Of a stretch of DNA of 64,000 bases, positions 37,025 through 45,751 are shown one piece after another. Each line of letters starts with the position of its first letter. Position 1 is the stretch's first letter. This DNA comes from Leptolyngbyaceae cyanobacterium. GTDB lineage: Bacteria > Cyanobacteriota > Cyanobacteriia > Cyanobacteriales > Aerosakkonemataceae. The position numbers and the translations under genes were made by a program. The notes beneath the pieces are model-generated. The model saw nothing but the letters and a program-made list of their open reading frames with translations, was not told where the DNA came from and did not search any database. The DNA lies in contig DATNQN010000057.1 of assembly GCA_036703985.1 (NCBI GenBank), positions 248,001 through 312,000 on the forward strand, written 5' to 3'.

Positions 37025-40000
37025 ATGGCTACAACTCCTTCTCTACCATTAAATTTACAAGAAATATACGATCCTAATTTCTATAAAGCTAACTATCCGG
37101 AACTCGCTAATTTAAGCGATCGAGAGTTATATCAACATTTCTTAACTATTGGTATTACAGAGGCTCGTAGATTTTCTCCATTTTTCAATCTAAATTTTTA
37201 CCGTACTAGCAACCCAGATCTGGGAAATTTAAACAACCGGGCATTATTAGATCATTTTCTCAATAGTGGTCTAGCTGAAAATCGCAAATTTTCTCAATTT
37301 CTGGACATAGAGTTTTATCGAACTGCCAACCCTGATTTAGCAGGTTTAGACAATGTAGGATTATTCAGGCATTTGAGAGATTCTGGTGTTAATGAAGGAA
37401 GAGAATTTTCCCAATTTTGGGATCTCAGCTTTTATCGGCTTGCTAACCCTAGTCTGGCCAGTCTGAATAATCGGCAATTGTTTGACCATTTTCAATCGAC
37501 AGGAGTGGATCAGGGGTTAATATTTTCACCAATATTTGATGTCAATTACTATCGTAATGAAAATCCCGATATACCCAACCTAGCCACTCTCAACAATCGG
37601 AATTTATTTGCTCATTTCCAAACAACAGGTCTGGCAGAAGGCCGTCCTTCTTCAGCGTTTTTCGATATCGGGTTTTATCGGGAAAATAACCCTGGTTTAG
37701 AAAACCTAAATAATAGACAGTTACTTCAGCAATTCCTAACTGCCGGGATATTTCAGGGTCGTCGTTTCTCACCGTTCTTCGATACTAGCTTTTACCCGGC
37801 TGCCAACCCAGATTTGGCGGGACTTGACAATAAACAATTGTTAGAACATTTGCAATATGCAGGGTTGGCTGAGGGGCGTTATTTTTCTCCTTTCTTAGAC
37901 CTTAATTTTTATCGTTCTACTAACCCCGCGCTAGCTAATTTAAGTAATAGGGAATTATTTGCACACTTTGTTGAAACTGGTTTAGCTGAAGGGCGTCCTT
38001 TTTCACCTTTTATCGACCTCAATTTTTACCGATTAAGTGCAGGATTGGGTGAATTAAGTAATCAAGAATTGTGGGAACATTTACAAAAAGTTGGTTTATC
38101 TCAAGGTATCCCTTTTTCGCGATTTGTCGATTTAAATTATTACCGTGCTGTTAACCCAGATTTAGGTGGACTAAACAACGAACAGTTGTTGGAACACTTT
38201 GAGATCTATGGTTTGGCTGAAGGAAGGCGCTTTTCACCCGTATTTGATTTAAATGTTTACCGTAATAGCGATCCGGATTTCGCAGATCTGACTAACAGGC
38301 AATTGTTTGAAGAATTAGTCACTTCTGGATTGAGTGGAGGTGGGGGAGTAGGAGTTGCTACCAATCAGTTTTTCGACCTGGATTTTTATCGAAGATTATA
38401 TCCTGATTTAGCAGAAAATGGAGTAGTAACCGATGAACAATTGCTAGAACATTTCCAAAATGAAGGGATCGGAGAAGGACGAATTGCTTCGCCATACTTC
38501 GATATCAATTATTATCTCGAAAACAATCCCGACCTGAGTGCGGCATTTAACTTTTTTACAAATCCACGGGAGGCTAGAAAGCAAGCATACGAGCATTTTC
38601 AACAGTTTGGATTAGATGAAGGTCGTCCGTTTTCCCGCTTTTTTGATGTCAGATATTATTTGGAAAATAATCACGATATTCGGGCATCTGGGTTTAATTA
38701 CCGACAAGCATTCGCACACTTTCAAAATGCTGGGATAGAAGAAGGAAGACGCCCATCTCTGTTATTTAACCCAGTATATTACATAGCTAATAATCCCGAC
38801 CTCCTAAAAGCAGGACTCACCTTTAGAGAAGGATTTGAACATTTTCAACTCAATGGTTTATTTGAGGGACGTTCGGCGTCAATTTGGTACACTCCAGATG
38901 CGATCGCTCCTGTATTAGAGTCAAGATTGCAGGCAGGCTTTGAATTACCAGAGGGCGACCCTCCTTTAGAAACTCCTCCCGATCCTATCCCAACAACAAG
39001 ATGGATTAGATGGTCGGAGAAATGGGAAAATATTCCTGCAGGTGGCACGCTTACCTATAGTTTTGTTACTACTCCCAGCGCCTTTTTATATGAGGGTCGA
39101 GAAGCTGGGGTAGCTGAATTAACTCCCCAAATCAAGGAAAATATTCGCGATATTTTGCGTAAATATGATGAGGTTCTAGGGATTAATCTTGTTGAAGTTC
39201 CAGACAGACCTCCCAACGTCGGTCAGTTACGTTTCATGTTTTCCAACGGGCCACAGAATGCACCTCGCGAACTTGGTAACTTGGCTTATGCTTATTCTCC
39301 TGTAGAGACTCCTGGTATAGGCGTGGCGGGTGACGTACATCTAAATCCTAATTTCGTATCTAACTTTGAAGCTGGTGCTGGTAGTGAAGGTTATCAAACG
39401 TTACTTTTCTTAGTCGGTCGTGCCTTAGGTTTGAAAAACACTTCCCCTAGATTAGAAGAAACAGAAATTTTCGAGCCATTTCTTCCGCTGGGAAAAGATA
39501 ACAATACCAACTCCGTGATGAGTTTCAACAGTGCAGGAGCTTTTGCTAGCACGCCAATGGCGTATGACGTTCGTGCTTTGCAGTACTACTATGGCGGTGG
39601 TTATTTTAATAACACGGATACGGTTCACAGAATCGATGGTAGTAATATCCTTGAAAAGAGAACTATTTGGGATAGTGGTGGGGTTGACACAATCGATGCT
39701 TCCGGTCTAGTAGCATTACCACCTGAAGTCCGAATTAGAAACTTTGACCATTACTTTGATATGAATGAAGGAGGTCAAAATACCTCACAGATTGCTTTAA
39801 ATGGAGCTATATACTCAGTTCCCAATCCTAATAGTACCGAACAAAATCCACTACCTCCTCTCCAATTTAGGACTGTTAATTCTGGCGCGACAATTGCTTT
39901 CGGAACGGAAATTGAAAATTTAGTGGGTTCTCTAGGAAATGATGAAATATTTGGCAATATTTTGGCCAATAATATTGTAGGTAATCCCGGTAATGACAAA

Positions 40001-40324
40001 ATAATCGGTGGTGGAGGTGCAGACAGGTTAACAGGTGGCCCTGGAAATGACTTTTTTGTCTTGGCTCGTGGAGATGGTGGCCCTACTCCGGCAGATGCCG
40101 ATGTGATTACCGATTTCCAAGATGGTCAAGATTTAATTGGTTTAGCCCCTGGTTTGTCATTCCAAGCTATTGCGATCGCTCAAGGTAGTGGCGCTAACGC
40201 AAATGACACGTTGATTCGAGTGGCTAGCACTGGCGAGTACTTAGCTGTACTGACAGGTATTCCAAGTGTTGCCATTAATCAAGCTGATTTTATTGCTGCT
40301 GACTTTATTATTCCCGCGCCCTAA
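37025..40324 (+). CDS. Repeat-bearing M10-like protein, paralogue 2, predicted inactive
   Basis: A 1099-aa protein with fifteen N-terminal repeats (about 14-625) of the same type as its neighbours. The M10-like domain is complete in length and alignable: TYSFVTTPSAFLYEGREAG, then VEVPDRPPNVGQLRFMFSNG. However, the zinc-binding stretch reads FLVGRALGLKN (795-805) in place of HEIGHALGLKH, and the Met-turn reads SVMSF (832-834) in place of SVM-x-Y. All four side chains expected to bind zinc or act as base are therefore replaced. The RTX-like tail is intact. The open frame is undamaged, so it appears maintained as a non-catalytic protein. Confidence 0.85.
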   Translation: MATTPSLPLNLQEIYDPNFYKANYPELANLSDRELYQHFLTIGITEARRFSPFFNLNFYRTSNPDLGNLNNRALLDHFLNSGLAENRKFSQFLDIEFYRTANPDLAGLDNVGLFRHLRDSGVNEGREFSQFWDLSFYRLANPSLASLNNRQLFDHFQSTGVDQGLIFSPIFDVNYYRNENPDIPNLATLNNRNLFAHFQTTGLAEGRPSSAFFDIGFYRENNPGLENLNNRQLLQQFLTAGIFQGRRFSPFFDTSFYPAANPDLAGLDNKQLLEHLQYAGLAEGRYFSPFLDLNFYRSTNPALANLSNRELFAHFVETGLAEGRPFSPFIDLNFYRLSAGLGELSNQELWEHLQKVGLSQGIPFSRFVDLNYYRAVNPDLGGLNNEQLLEHFEIYGLAEGRRFSPVFDLNVYRNSDPDFADLTNRQLFEELVTSGLSGGGGVGVATNQFFDLDFYRRLYPDLAENGVVTDEQLLEHFQNEGIGEGRIASPYFDINYYLENNPDLSAAFNFFTNPREARKQAYEHFQQFGLDEGRPFSRFFDVRYYLENNHDIRASGFNYRQAFAHFQNAGIEEGRRPSLLFNPVYYIANNPDLLKAGLTFREGFEHFQLNGLFEGRSASIWYTPDAIAPVLESRLQAGFELPEGDPPLETPPDPIPTTRWIRWSEKWENIPAGGTLTYSFVTTPSAFLYEGREAGVAELTPQIKENIRDILRKYDEVLGINLVEVPDRPPNVGQLRFMFSNGPQNAPRELGNLAYAYSPVETPGIGVAGDVHLNPNFVSNFEAGAGSEGYQTLLFLVGRALGLKNTSPRLEETEIFEPFLPLGKDNNTNSVMSFNSAGAFASTPMAYDVRALQYYYGGGYFNNTDTVHRIDGSNILEKRTIWDSGGVDTIDASGLVALPPEVRIRNFDHYFDMNEGGQNTSQIALNGAIYSVPNPNSTEQNPLPPLQFRTVNSGATIAFGTEIENLVGSLGNDEIFGNILANNIVGNPGNDKIIGGGGADRLTGGPGNDFFVLARGDGGPTPADADVITDFQDGQDLIGLAPGLSFQAIAIAQGSGANANDTLIRVASTGEYLAVLTGIPSVAINQADFIAADFIIPAP

Positions 40325-40352
40325 GCGAATAGCCTAGCATAGCTAAATCAAA

Positions 40353-40374
40353 GCGACTGGTTAATACCAGTCGC
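40353..40374 (+). terminator. Hairpin after paralogue 2
   Basis: GCGACTGGT (40353-40361) and ACCAGTCGC (40366-40374) form a perfect 9-bp stem with a 4-base loop, 28 bases after the stop codon. Confidence 0.6.
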
Positions 40375-40551
40375 GTCCTCTTAGAAGAAAAAATAAATTA
40401 TTAATTTTCCCATTAACAAAGAATTTATCATTAGCTTATTTTATGGCTAATTCATTTGTTAGTATTCCTTATTTCTTAGTTTTAACTTCTGCATCAGAGT
40501 CATTAAGTTAGATACAATTTCTATCAGATAGACAACAGGCGGGAAAACCTT

Positions 40552-42459
40552 ATGTCCTTACAATTATTTGACGTTAACTACTACCGAACGGTTAACCCAG
40601 ACCTAGCTAATCTTAGCGATGCAGCAGCATTAGATCATTTCCAAAATATCGGTTTAAATGAAGGACGGTTATTTTCGCCTTTAGTTAATCTTAACTTTTA
40701 TCGTTCAAACAACCCTGACTTAGCACGAGCAGGAATAACTACGTATAGTCAATTACTCGACCACCTGCAAAACCACGGCTTAGCAGAAGGAAGAAAATTT
40801 TCGCCTCTAGTAGACATAAACTTTTATAATTACAACAATCCAGACTTAGACGAAGCACGGTTGACTAATACTGAATTATTACAACATTTGCAAATTAATG
40901 GTTTAACTGAAGGACGACAATTTTCACCTTTTTTCAATGCTGAATATTATCTGGCGAATAATCCAGATTTAATTGCAGCAGGCTTTAATAAAAAGCAGGC
41001 GTTTGAACATTTTCTAAATAATGGTATTGCAGAAGGAAGACGTGGTTCTCCTTTAATTTTGTTTGATTCAACATATTATTTAATTCAAAATCCTGACTTA
41101 GTAGCTGCTGGAATCAATAACGGTAAAGCAGCCTTTAATCATTTTGTAAATTCTGGTTTTTCTGAAGGTCGTCGTTCTTCTGCTTTTTTCGATCGCACTG
41201 CCATAGATTCATTAATCGGTTACGATACTACGAATAGATGGGTTATCAATCGTGGCGGTACTATTACCTATAGTTTTGTGACCCCTAATACCGCTTCTTC
41301 TTATTATGGCTCTGAAACGGGAATAGGAGAATTAACTCTTGATATTAAAAACAATATTCGCAACATTATTAATAATGTATTTGCTCCCATCCTGCCATTC
41401 AATTTAGTGGAAGTTCCCGAAACATTCAGCAATCAGGGACAAATTAGATTTATGTTTTCTAATGGAGATAGTGTCCCTGATTTCTATGCTTATACATATC
41501 AACCAAATGGTGGAAATCTTGGGGGTGACGTGCATTTAAGTCGAAATGCCACTGGTGAAGATAATTTCGCTGGTAGTCCGGGTAGTTTTGGTTATGGAGT
41601 TTTAATTCATGAAATAGGTCATGCCTTAGGTTTAAAACATCCTGGTAATTATAACGGCGATACTAATGAGGAAGACCTGCCATTTCTTCCTTTTTCGGAA
41701 GATAATGATGTTAATACCGTCATGACTTATAACGAATCTTTTTTTAACCCATCTCCTAGTACTTTAATGCCTTATGATATTCGGGCATTACAGTATCTTT
41801 ATGGAGCAAATATTTTCAATAATAACGATACTAATTATTCCTTTAATAGTAACAATTTTATAAATCAAAAAAAGACGATTTGGGATAGTGGTGGTGTTGA
41901 TACACTAGATTTTTCTGCCTTGTTACCCAACGAAAGTTATTATTATTTTGATATGAATGAGGGAGGTCATCTTACCAGTGGGAGCGCTAAAAATGCGGGA
42001 TTTTATCGAGCAATAGGTGACGCATCTAATATCGGATATAATGCGGATGAATATGCTACGGTAATTGCCTATGAAACTGTTATAGAAAATCTAATTGGTT
42101 CCCAAGGAAATGACTACATAATGGGTAATTCAGCTAATAATTGGATTTCCGCTAATTCTGGAGATGATATTTTAATTGGTGGTAGCGGATTAAATACATT
42201 AGTGGGTGGAGCAGGTGCAGATATTTTTGTTTTGTCTCCCAACGATTTTTCAACTGATAGGATTATAGATTTTACTGATGGTCAGGATCGATTAGGCTTG
42301 CCAAATGGGTTAATTTATTCAGCTTTGAGGTTCACTCAAGGTATCGGTGAAAGTACAAGTAACACTTTAATCCAAGTCGTTGGTACTGGGGAAGTTTTAG
42401 CTATTTTGGTTGGTATTTCTACTGGTGTTATCAACTCGGCTGATTTTATCTCTATTTAA
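40552..42459 (+). CDS. Repeat-bearing serralysin-like (M10) metalloprotease, paralogue 3
   Basis: The shortest member, 635 aa, with five N-terminal repeats (about 2-205). The zinc motif HEIGHALGLKH (353-363) is followed by PGNYNG, close to classical serralysins, and the Met-turn TVMTY (Met391, Tyr393) is intact, so it is predicted active. The tail has RTX-like units (GSQGNDYIMGN, GGSGLNTLVGGAGADIFVL). No signal peptide is visible; secretion through a type I system encoded elsewhere is inferred. It has its own hairpin-bounded unit after paralogue 2. Confidence 0.85.
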   Translation: MSLQLFDVNYYRTVNPDLANLSDAAALDHFQNIGLNEGRLFSPLVNLNFYRSNNPDLARAGITTYSQLLDHLQNHGLAEGRKFSPLVDINFYNYNNPDLDEARLTNTELLQHLQINGLTEGRQFSPFFNAEYYLANNPDLIAAGFNKKQAFEHFLNNGIAEGRRGSPLILFDSTYYLIQNPDLVAAGINNGKAAFNHFVNSGFSEGRRSSAFFDRTAIDSLIGYDTTNRWVINRGGTITYSFVTPNTASSYYGSETGIGELTLDIKNNIRNIINNVFAPILPFNLVEVPETFSNQGQIRFMFSNGDSVPDFYAYTYQPNGGNLGGDVHLSRNATGEDNFAGSPGSFGYGVLIHEIGHALGLKHPGNYNGDTNEEDLPFLPFSEDNDVNTVMTYNESFFNPSPSTLMPYDIRALQYLYGANIFNNNDTNYSFNSNNFINQKKTIWDSGGVDTLDFSALLPNESYYYFDMNEGGHLTSGSAKNAGFYRAIGDASNIGYNADEYATVIAYETVIENLIGSQGNDYIMGNSANNWISANSGDDILIGGSGLNTLVGGAGADIFVLSPNDFSTDRIIDFTDGQDRLGLPNGLIYSALRFTQGIGESTSNTLIQVVGTGEVLAILVGISTGVINSADFISI

Positions 42460-42463
42460 CTAG

Positions 42464-42516
42464 GGTATGTTGTTGCGCTTCAATGCTAACATAGCGCAGA
42501 AGCGCAACAACATACC
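42464..42516. terminator. 18-bp perfect inverted repeat between convergent genes
   Basis: GGTATGTTGTTGCGCTTC (42464-42481) is exactly inverted at 42499-42516, with a 17-base loop. It sits 4 bases after the stop of paralogue 3 and 21 bases after the stop of the opposing STAND gene, so it can serve as a bidirectional terminator. Its text recalls dispersed cyanobacterial palindromes. Confidence 0.65.
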
Positions 42517-42537
42517 TATAAATTTTTAACCAGTAAT

Positions 42538-45006
42538 TTATGTGATGAGCTTTTGCACTTTCGCAACTTGCTTAGGTGCATTTATTTGATTGTATAGGTA
42601 AATAGCTTCTTGTAAAATTTCTTTACTTTTTTTGATGTTACCCTTTTTTTGATAAGTTAATCCCATTTGGTAATAAACTTCTACTAAATCTACTTTCGCA
42701 TCGATATTTTGTAGGATTTCTTTTGCTCTATCGTGATATTCAATAGCTTGCTCAAAATTATTTTGATTGCGATAAACAGCAGCTATACCGTTGAAAGCTT
42801 GAGCTTGATTTTGAATATTGCCAATTTGTTTGGCATAAGATAGAGCTTGTTCTAATTTTTCTAAGGCAAGTTCGTTTTGTCCTAAATTTCTGTATACTAA
42901 CCCGCTATGCAGATTCGCATAGATATGCAGCCACCATGCGTCTGTAATACTTGCTCCGATTTGAGTATAAGCTTGATAAGCTTTTTTTACAAAAATAGAT
43001 GCTTTTTGTGGATCGTATTCATCCCATCTCAGATCTGAGTATACTAGTGCTAATCCAAGCCAAGACCAAATTGCAAATATATGAAAATTAGTATTTTCAC
43101 ATAGCCGAATAGATTCTTCGTAAACTTCAATTGCTTTTTGACTTTCTCCTAAGCTTAATTTACAATGAGCGATTACAAATCCGACTCCATAAATTCGTCG
43201 GTCTATTTCATACCTAATCTTGGCATCTATTTTTTCTTTAGGCATGGATTCCAGACATTTAACGGCTTTTTCTCTAGTAGCTTGATAATACTTAATAGCA
43301 TTGTGCAGATCGCCTAAACGATGATAATTTCCTCCTAATTCACCATAAAGTATGCTGAGAGTATAATCATCAGTAATGTAACCAATAATTATGTTAATAG
43401 CATTATTGATGTGTTGTAAGAAACCTAATCTAGACAATGTAGCGCTTAGGGTTTCTGCTTGCACTATTGTTTGCGAGCTAGGTTGTCTTTCTTTTAAAAG
43501 TACCTGGCAAGCTTGATTAAAGTCCTGAATTTCTTTATAATGATAAACAGCTTCTAGAGCTTTTAAATAATCTTCTACACTTTGAATGATTTTTACACTT
43601 TCCGTCCAAAAATCAGCCGCTTTTCGATGGGTAATTTCCCATTCGTTACTTGCTTTTAAACGAGCAACTGCTTCCGCTTTAGTAATAGAATGGAGCCAAT
43701 ATTCTCCTTTATAAAAATCTAATAATGAGCGATCGCGTAGTGATTTTATAATCCGCCTGCGTTGTCCTTCGGGTACATCCCATAGCAAATGCAAAACTCC
43801 ATCTAAAAATACGGAACGCACGTCTTGATAGCGATAACATCCCAAGCGACACAGTAACTTATAAGCTTCGGGGTCTAATTCTTGCAAACGGTTAAACTGG
43901 CTAACAACTAAATCTTCTAAGTCTCTTTCTCCTAATAAATTCTTTTCATTTGTTTGCCAATAAGCATCTATATCTCCTTCCCAGTCTATTTGGATGGCTC
44001 CACTGAGAATGTGCATAGCTTTGGCATTTCCTCCATAAGCTTGGTGCATCGCACTCAAAGTAGGAGAATCTGTTTTGATTTGACGGCTGCTAAAAAATTG
44101 TTGCCATGCCTGTAAATCTAAGCCTTCTAATCGATAATCATGGAAAGACACTGCCGATTCTCCTAATCGTTCCCGGCTGGTGATCAGGGTGACGCAATTT
44201 CCGCTAGGGTTGGCTAAAACTCTTAATAATTCTACATAATCCCGATGAGGAGGAATGAACTTACCATCTTTATCTAAAGCTGGTTCCAAGTTATCTATAA
44301 TTGCGGCGACTTTTTTAGTTCGGTCTTGTAATTTTTGCCTGAGTTTCTCTAAGCCGAAACTGAAATCTCCGGTTGCTTCTGCCTGAAAGTGGCGCTTAAG
44401 CCATTCTTCCACTACGCTTTTAGCATCGTTAATATTGGCGGTTTCTTTGGCCATCCAAAAGTCTAAAATTACATCAAACCCTTGACTGGTTAGGTATTCC
44501 CAAGATAGTAGCGTCTTGCCGATACCCCCTTCGCCTTGAACGAGGATAATTTTTGCCCCTTGTTTGAAAATGTTGTTGAGGTCTGCGATCGCTTTTTCGC
44601 GCCCCACAAAATTAAGTTTATTGTATAAACTTAACTCTTCTTCAGAATTGAAAGCTGGATTTTCTTCTGTATCCTGACTAAGCGTAGCTGCTCTAGAAAC
44701 GGTAAAATCGTCAGTTTTAGGGCTATTAGAACTTTCTACTGAAGCTAACCAATGTCTTTGTAAAGCTGCCTGAAAATTTGTCTTACTAACTTTTTCTTCT
44801 AGTACTTCTGAAATTAACTTCCACAATTTAGGGCCAATATCCTGCTGTAAGTAAGTGGCAGTATAACCGGAAGCTTCTGCAATCTCATAATACTTTTTAC
44901 CCTGCCAAGCACCTCGAAGTATCAACACTTCGACATCTTTTAAATGGAACTTTTTCTTGGCAAATACTGTCCCATCCAGAATTTTTATTGCTTCTTCAAA
45001 GTCCAT
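42538..45006 (-). CDS. STAND-type NTPase with N-terminal HTH-like domain and C-terminal TPRs
   Basis: An 822-aa signalling ATPase. Residues 1-85 (MDFEEAIKILDGTVFAKKKF, then YYEIAEASGYTATYLQQDIG) match the N-terminal helix-turn-helix-like domain I know from cyanobacterial vWA-MoxR-associated (vMAP) and related STAND proteins. The NB-ARC-like core has the P-loop GEGGIGKT (158-165), Walker B VAAIIDNLE (233-241) and an ITSRERL sensor. TPR-like helical repeats fill about 545-822. Such proteins oligomerise on ligand binding, and the N-terminal domain links to partners. No effector domain is fused. A defence or regulatory role is possible but unproven. Confidence 0.8.
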   Translation of the reverse strand: MDFEEAIKILDGTVFAKKKFHLKDVEVLILRGAWQGKKYYEIAEASGYTATYLQQDIGPKLWKLISEVLEEKVSKTNFQAALQRHWLASVESSNSPKTDDFTVSRAATLSQDTEENPAFNSEEELSLYNKLNFVGREKAIADLNNIFKQGAKIILVQGEGGIGKTLLSWEYLTSQGFDVILDFWMAKETANINDAKSVVEEWLKRHFQAEATGDFSFGLEKLRQKLQDRTKKVAAIIDNLEPALDKDGKFIPPHRDYVELLRVLANPSGNCVTLITSRERLGESAVSFHDYRLEGLDLQAWQQFFSSRQIKTDSPTLSAMHQAYGGNAKAMHILSGAIQIDWEGDIDAYWQTNEKNLLGERDLEDLVVSQFNRLQELDPEAYKLLCRLGCYRYQDVRSVFLDGVLHLLWDVPEGQRRRIIKSLRDRSLLDFYKGEYWLHSITKAEAVARLKASNEWEITHRKAADFWTESVKIIQSVEDYLKALEAVYHYKEIQDFNQACQVLLKERQPSSQTIVQAETLSATLSRLGFLQHINNAINIIIGYITDDYTLSILYGELGGNYHRLGDLHNAIKYYQATREKAVKCLESMPKEKIDAKIRYEIDRRIYGVGFVIAHCKLSLGESQKAIEVYEESIRLCENTNFHIFAIWSWLGLALVYSDLRWDEYDPQKASIFVKKAYQAYTQIGASITDAWWLHIYANLHSGLVYRNLGQNELALEKLEQALSYAKQIGNIQNQAQAFNGIAAVYRNQNNFEQAIEYHDRAKEILQNIDAKVDLVEVYYQMGLTYQKKGNIKKSKEILQEAIYLYNQINAPKQVAKVQKLIT

Positions 45007-45049
45007 TGACTTTCACTGCCTAGCCGTATTTAACAATTTACTCTTTCAG

Positions 45050-45118
45050 TATAACCTTACTTTTTCTGAACTTTCCGGATCTTTTCTGACTTTTCCTGAC
45101 TTTTCCTGACTTTTTTTA
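45050..45118 (-). repeat. 10-bp phased repeats upstream of the STAND gene
   Basis: Read on the minus strand, GTCAGGAAAA occurs twice in direct tandem (45110-45091), extended by GTCAGAAAA, GATCCGGAAA and GTTCAGAAAAA variants toward the gene. The spacing is about one helical turn, with an A-tract in each unit. The block ends about 45 bases before the start codon. Confidence 0.65.
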
Positions 45119-45306
45119 TTTGTTTACTTAAATTCAGGTTGGTTAAGTAGCATACCTTATCCATATCGACATTAATAAGGAGGCATAAGACACTATTCAT
45201 ATGACGATGCTATATAGAAAAAATCACATGAATCTAATAAATCTAAATTTATCTACCAGTCAAACGAACACAAGTTTATAGATGGCCGGAGCATATAGTC
45301 AAAATC

Positions 45307-45672
45307 ATGATAGGAAAATCCCAACAGATGCCTCAGCTATTCAACCCATCCATTCGCTGTAACCCTTTTATATTCAGGATGACAAGCCCTGATAAAGAAA
45401 GCTTTCCCTTTAGAGGTAATGAAACTGTGATTAACTTACATCCGCCTTTAAATTCGTTAAATTCAGGTTTCTTTGGTTATCAGAGTCAGAAAGTTAACTC
45501 AAAATTTATTCCCGTCTGGTGGCTAAGAATCGGATTCGTTCAACTATCTACCATAAATGCGGCAAATAAAGCTTTACTTGCCGCTGTAAGAATCTTTCTT
45601 TCCGGTTTTCTTCAAGTGAAGTTAACACATTTCAACACTTCCTCTTGCCAAGTTACCTTTCTCAGCATCTAA
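45307..45672 (+). CDS. Doubtful small ORF upstream of hetZ-like gene
   Basis: A 121-codon frame reading KFIPVWWLRIGFVQLSTINA near residues 65-85 and a hydrophobic stretch after it. No family is recognised and no strong ribosome site is seen. It ends 80 bases before the hetZ-like start and could be chance coding in a long leader. Confidence 0.25.
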   Translation: MIGKSQQMPQLFNPSIRCNPFIFRMTSPDKESFPFRGNETVINLHPPLNSLNSGFFGYQSQKVNSKFIPVWWLRIGFVQLSTINAANKALLAAVRIFLSGFLQVKLTHFNTSSCQVTFLSI

Positions 45673-45751
45673 ACCACACTATCGGGTGAAGACACTCACA
45701 GAATTTTCAATTTTTTCTGTAATTCCTAAAATACTTATGAGGTTAAATCCC

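Noticed and set aside
34467-40324. N-terminal protein repeats considered as TPR or Sel1 repeats
   Set aside because: The conserved core (YYR-x-NNPDL and EGR-x-FSP) does not match the TPR or Sel1 consensus.
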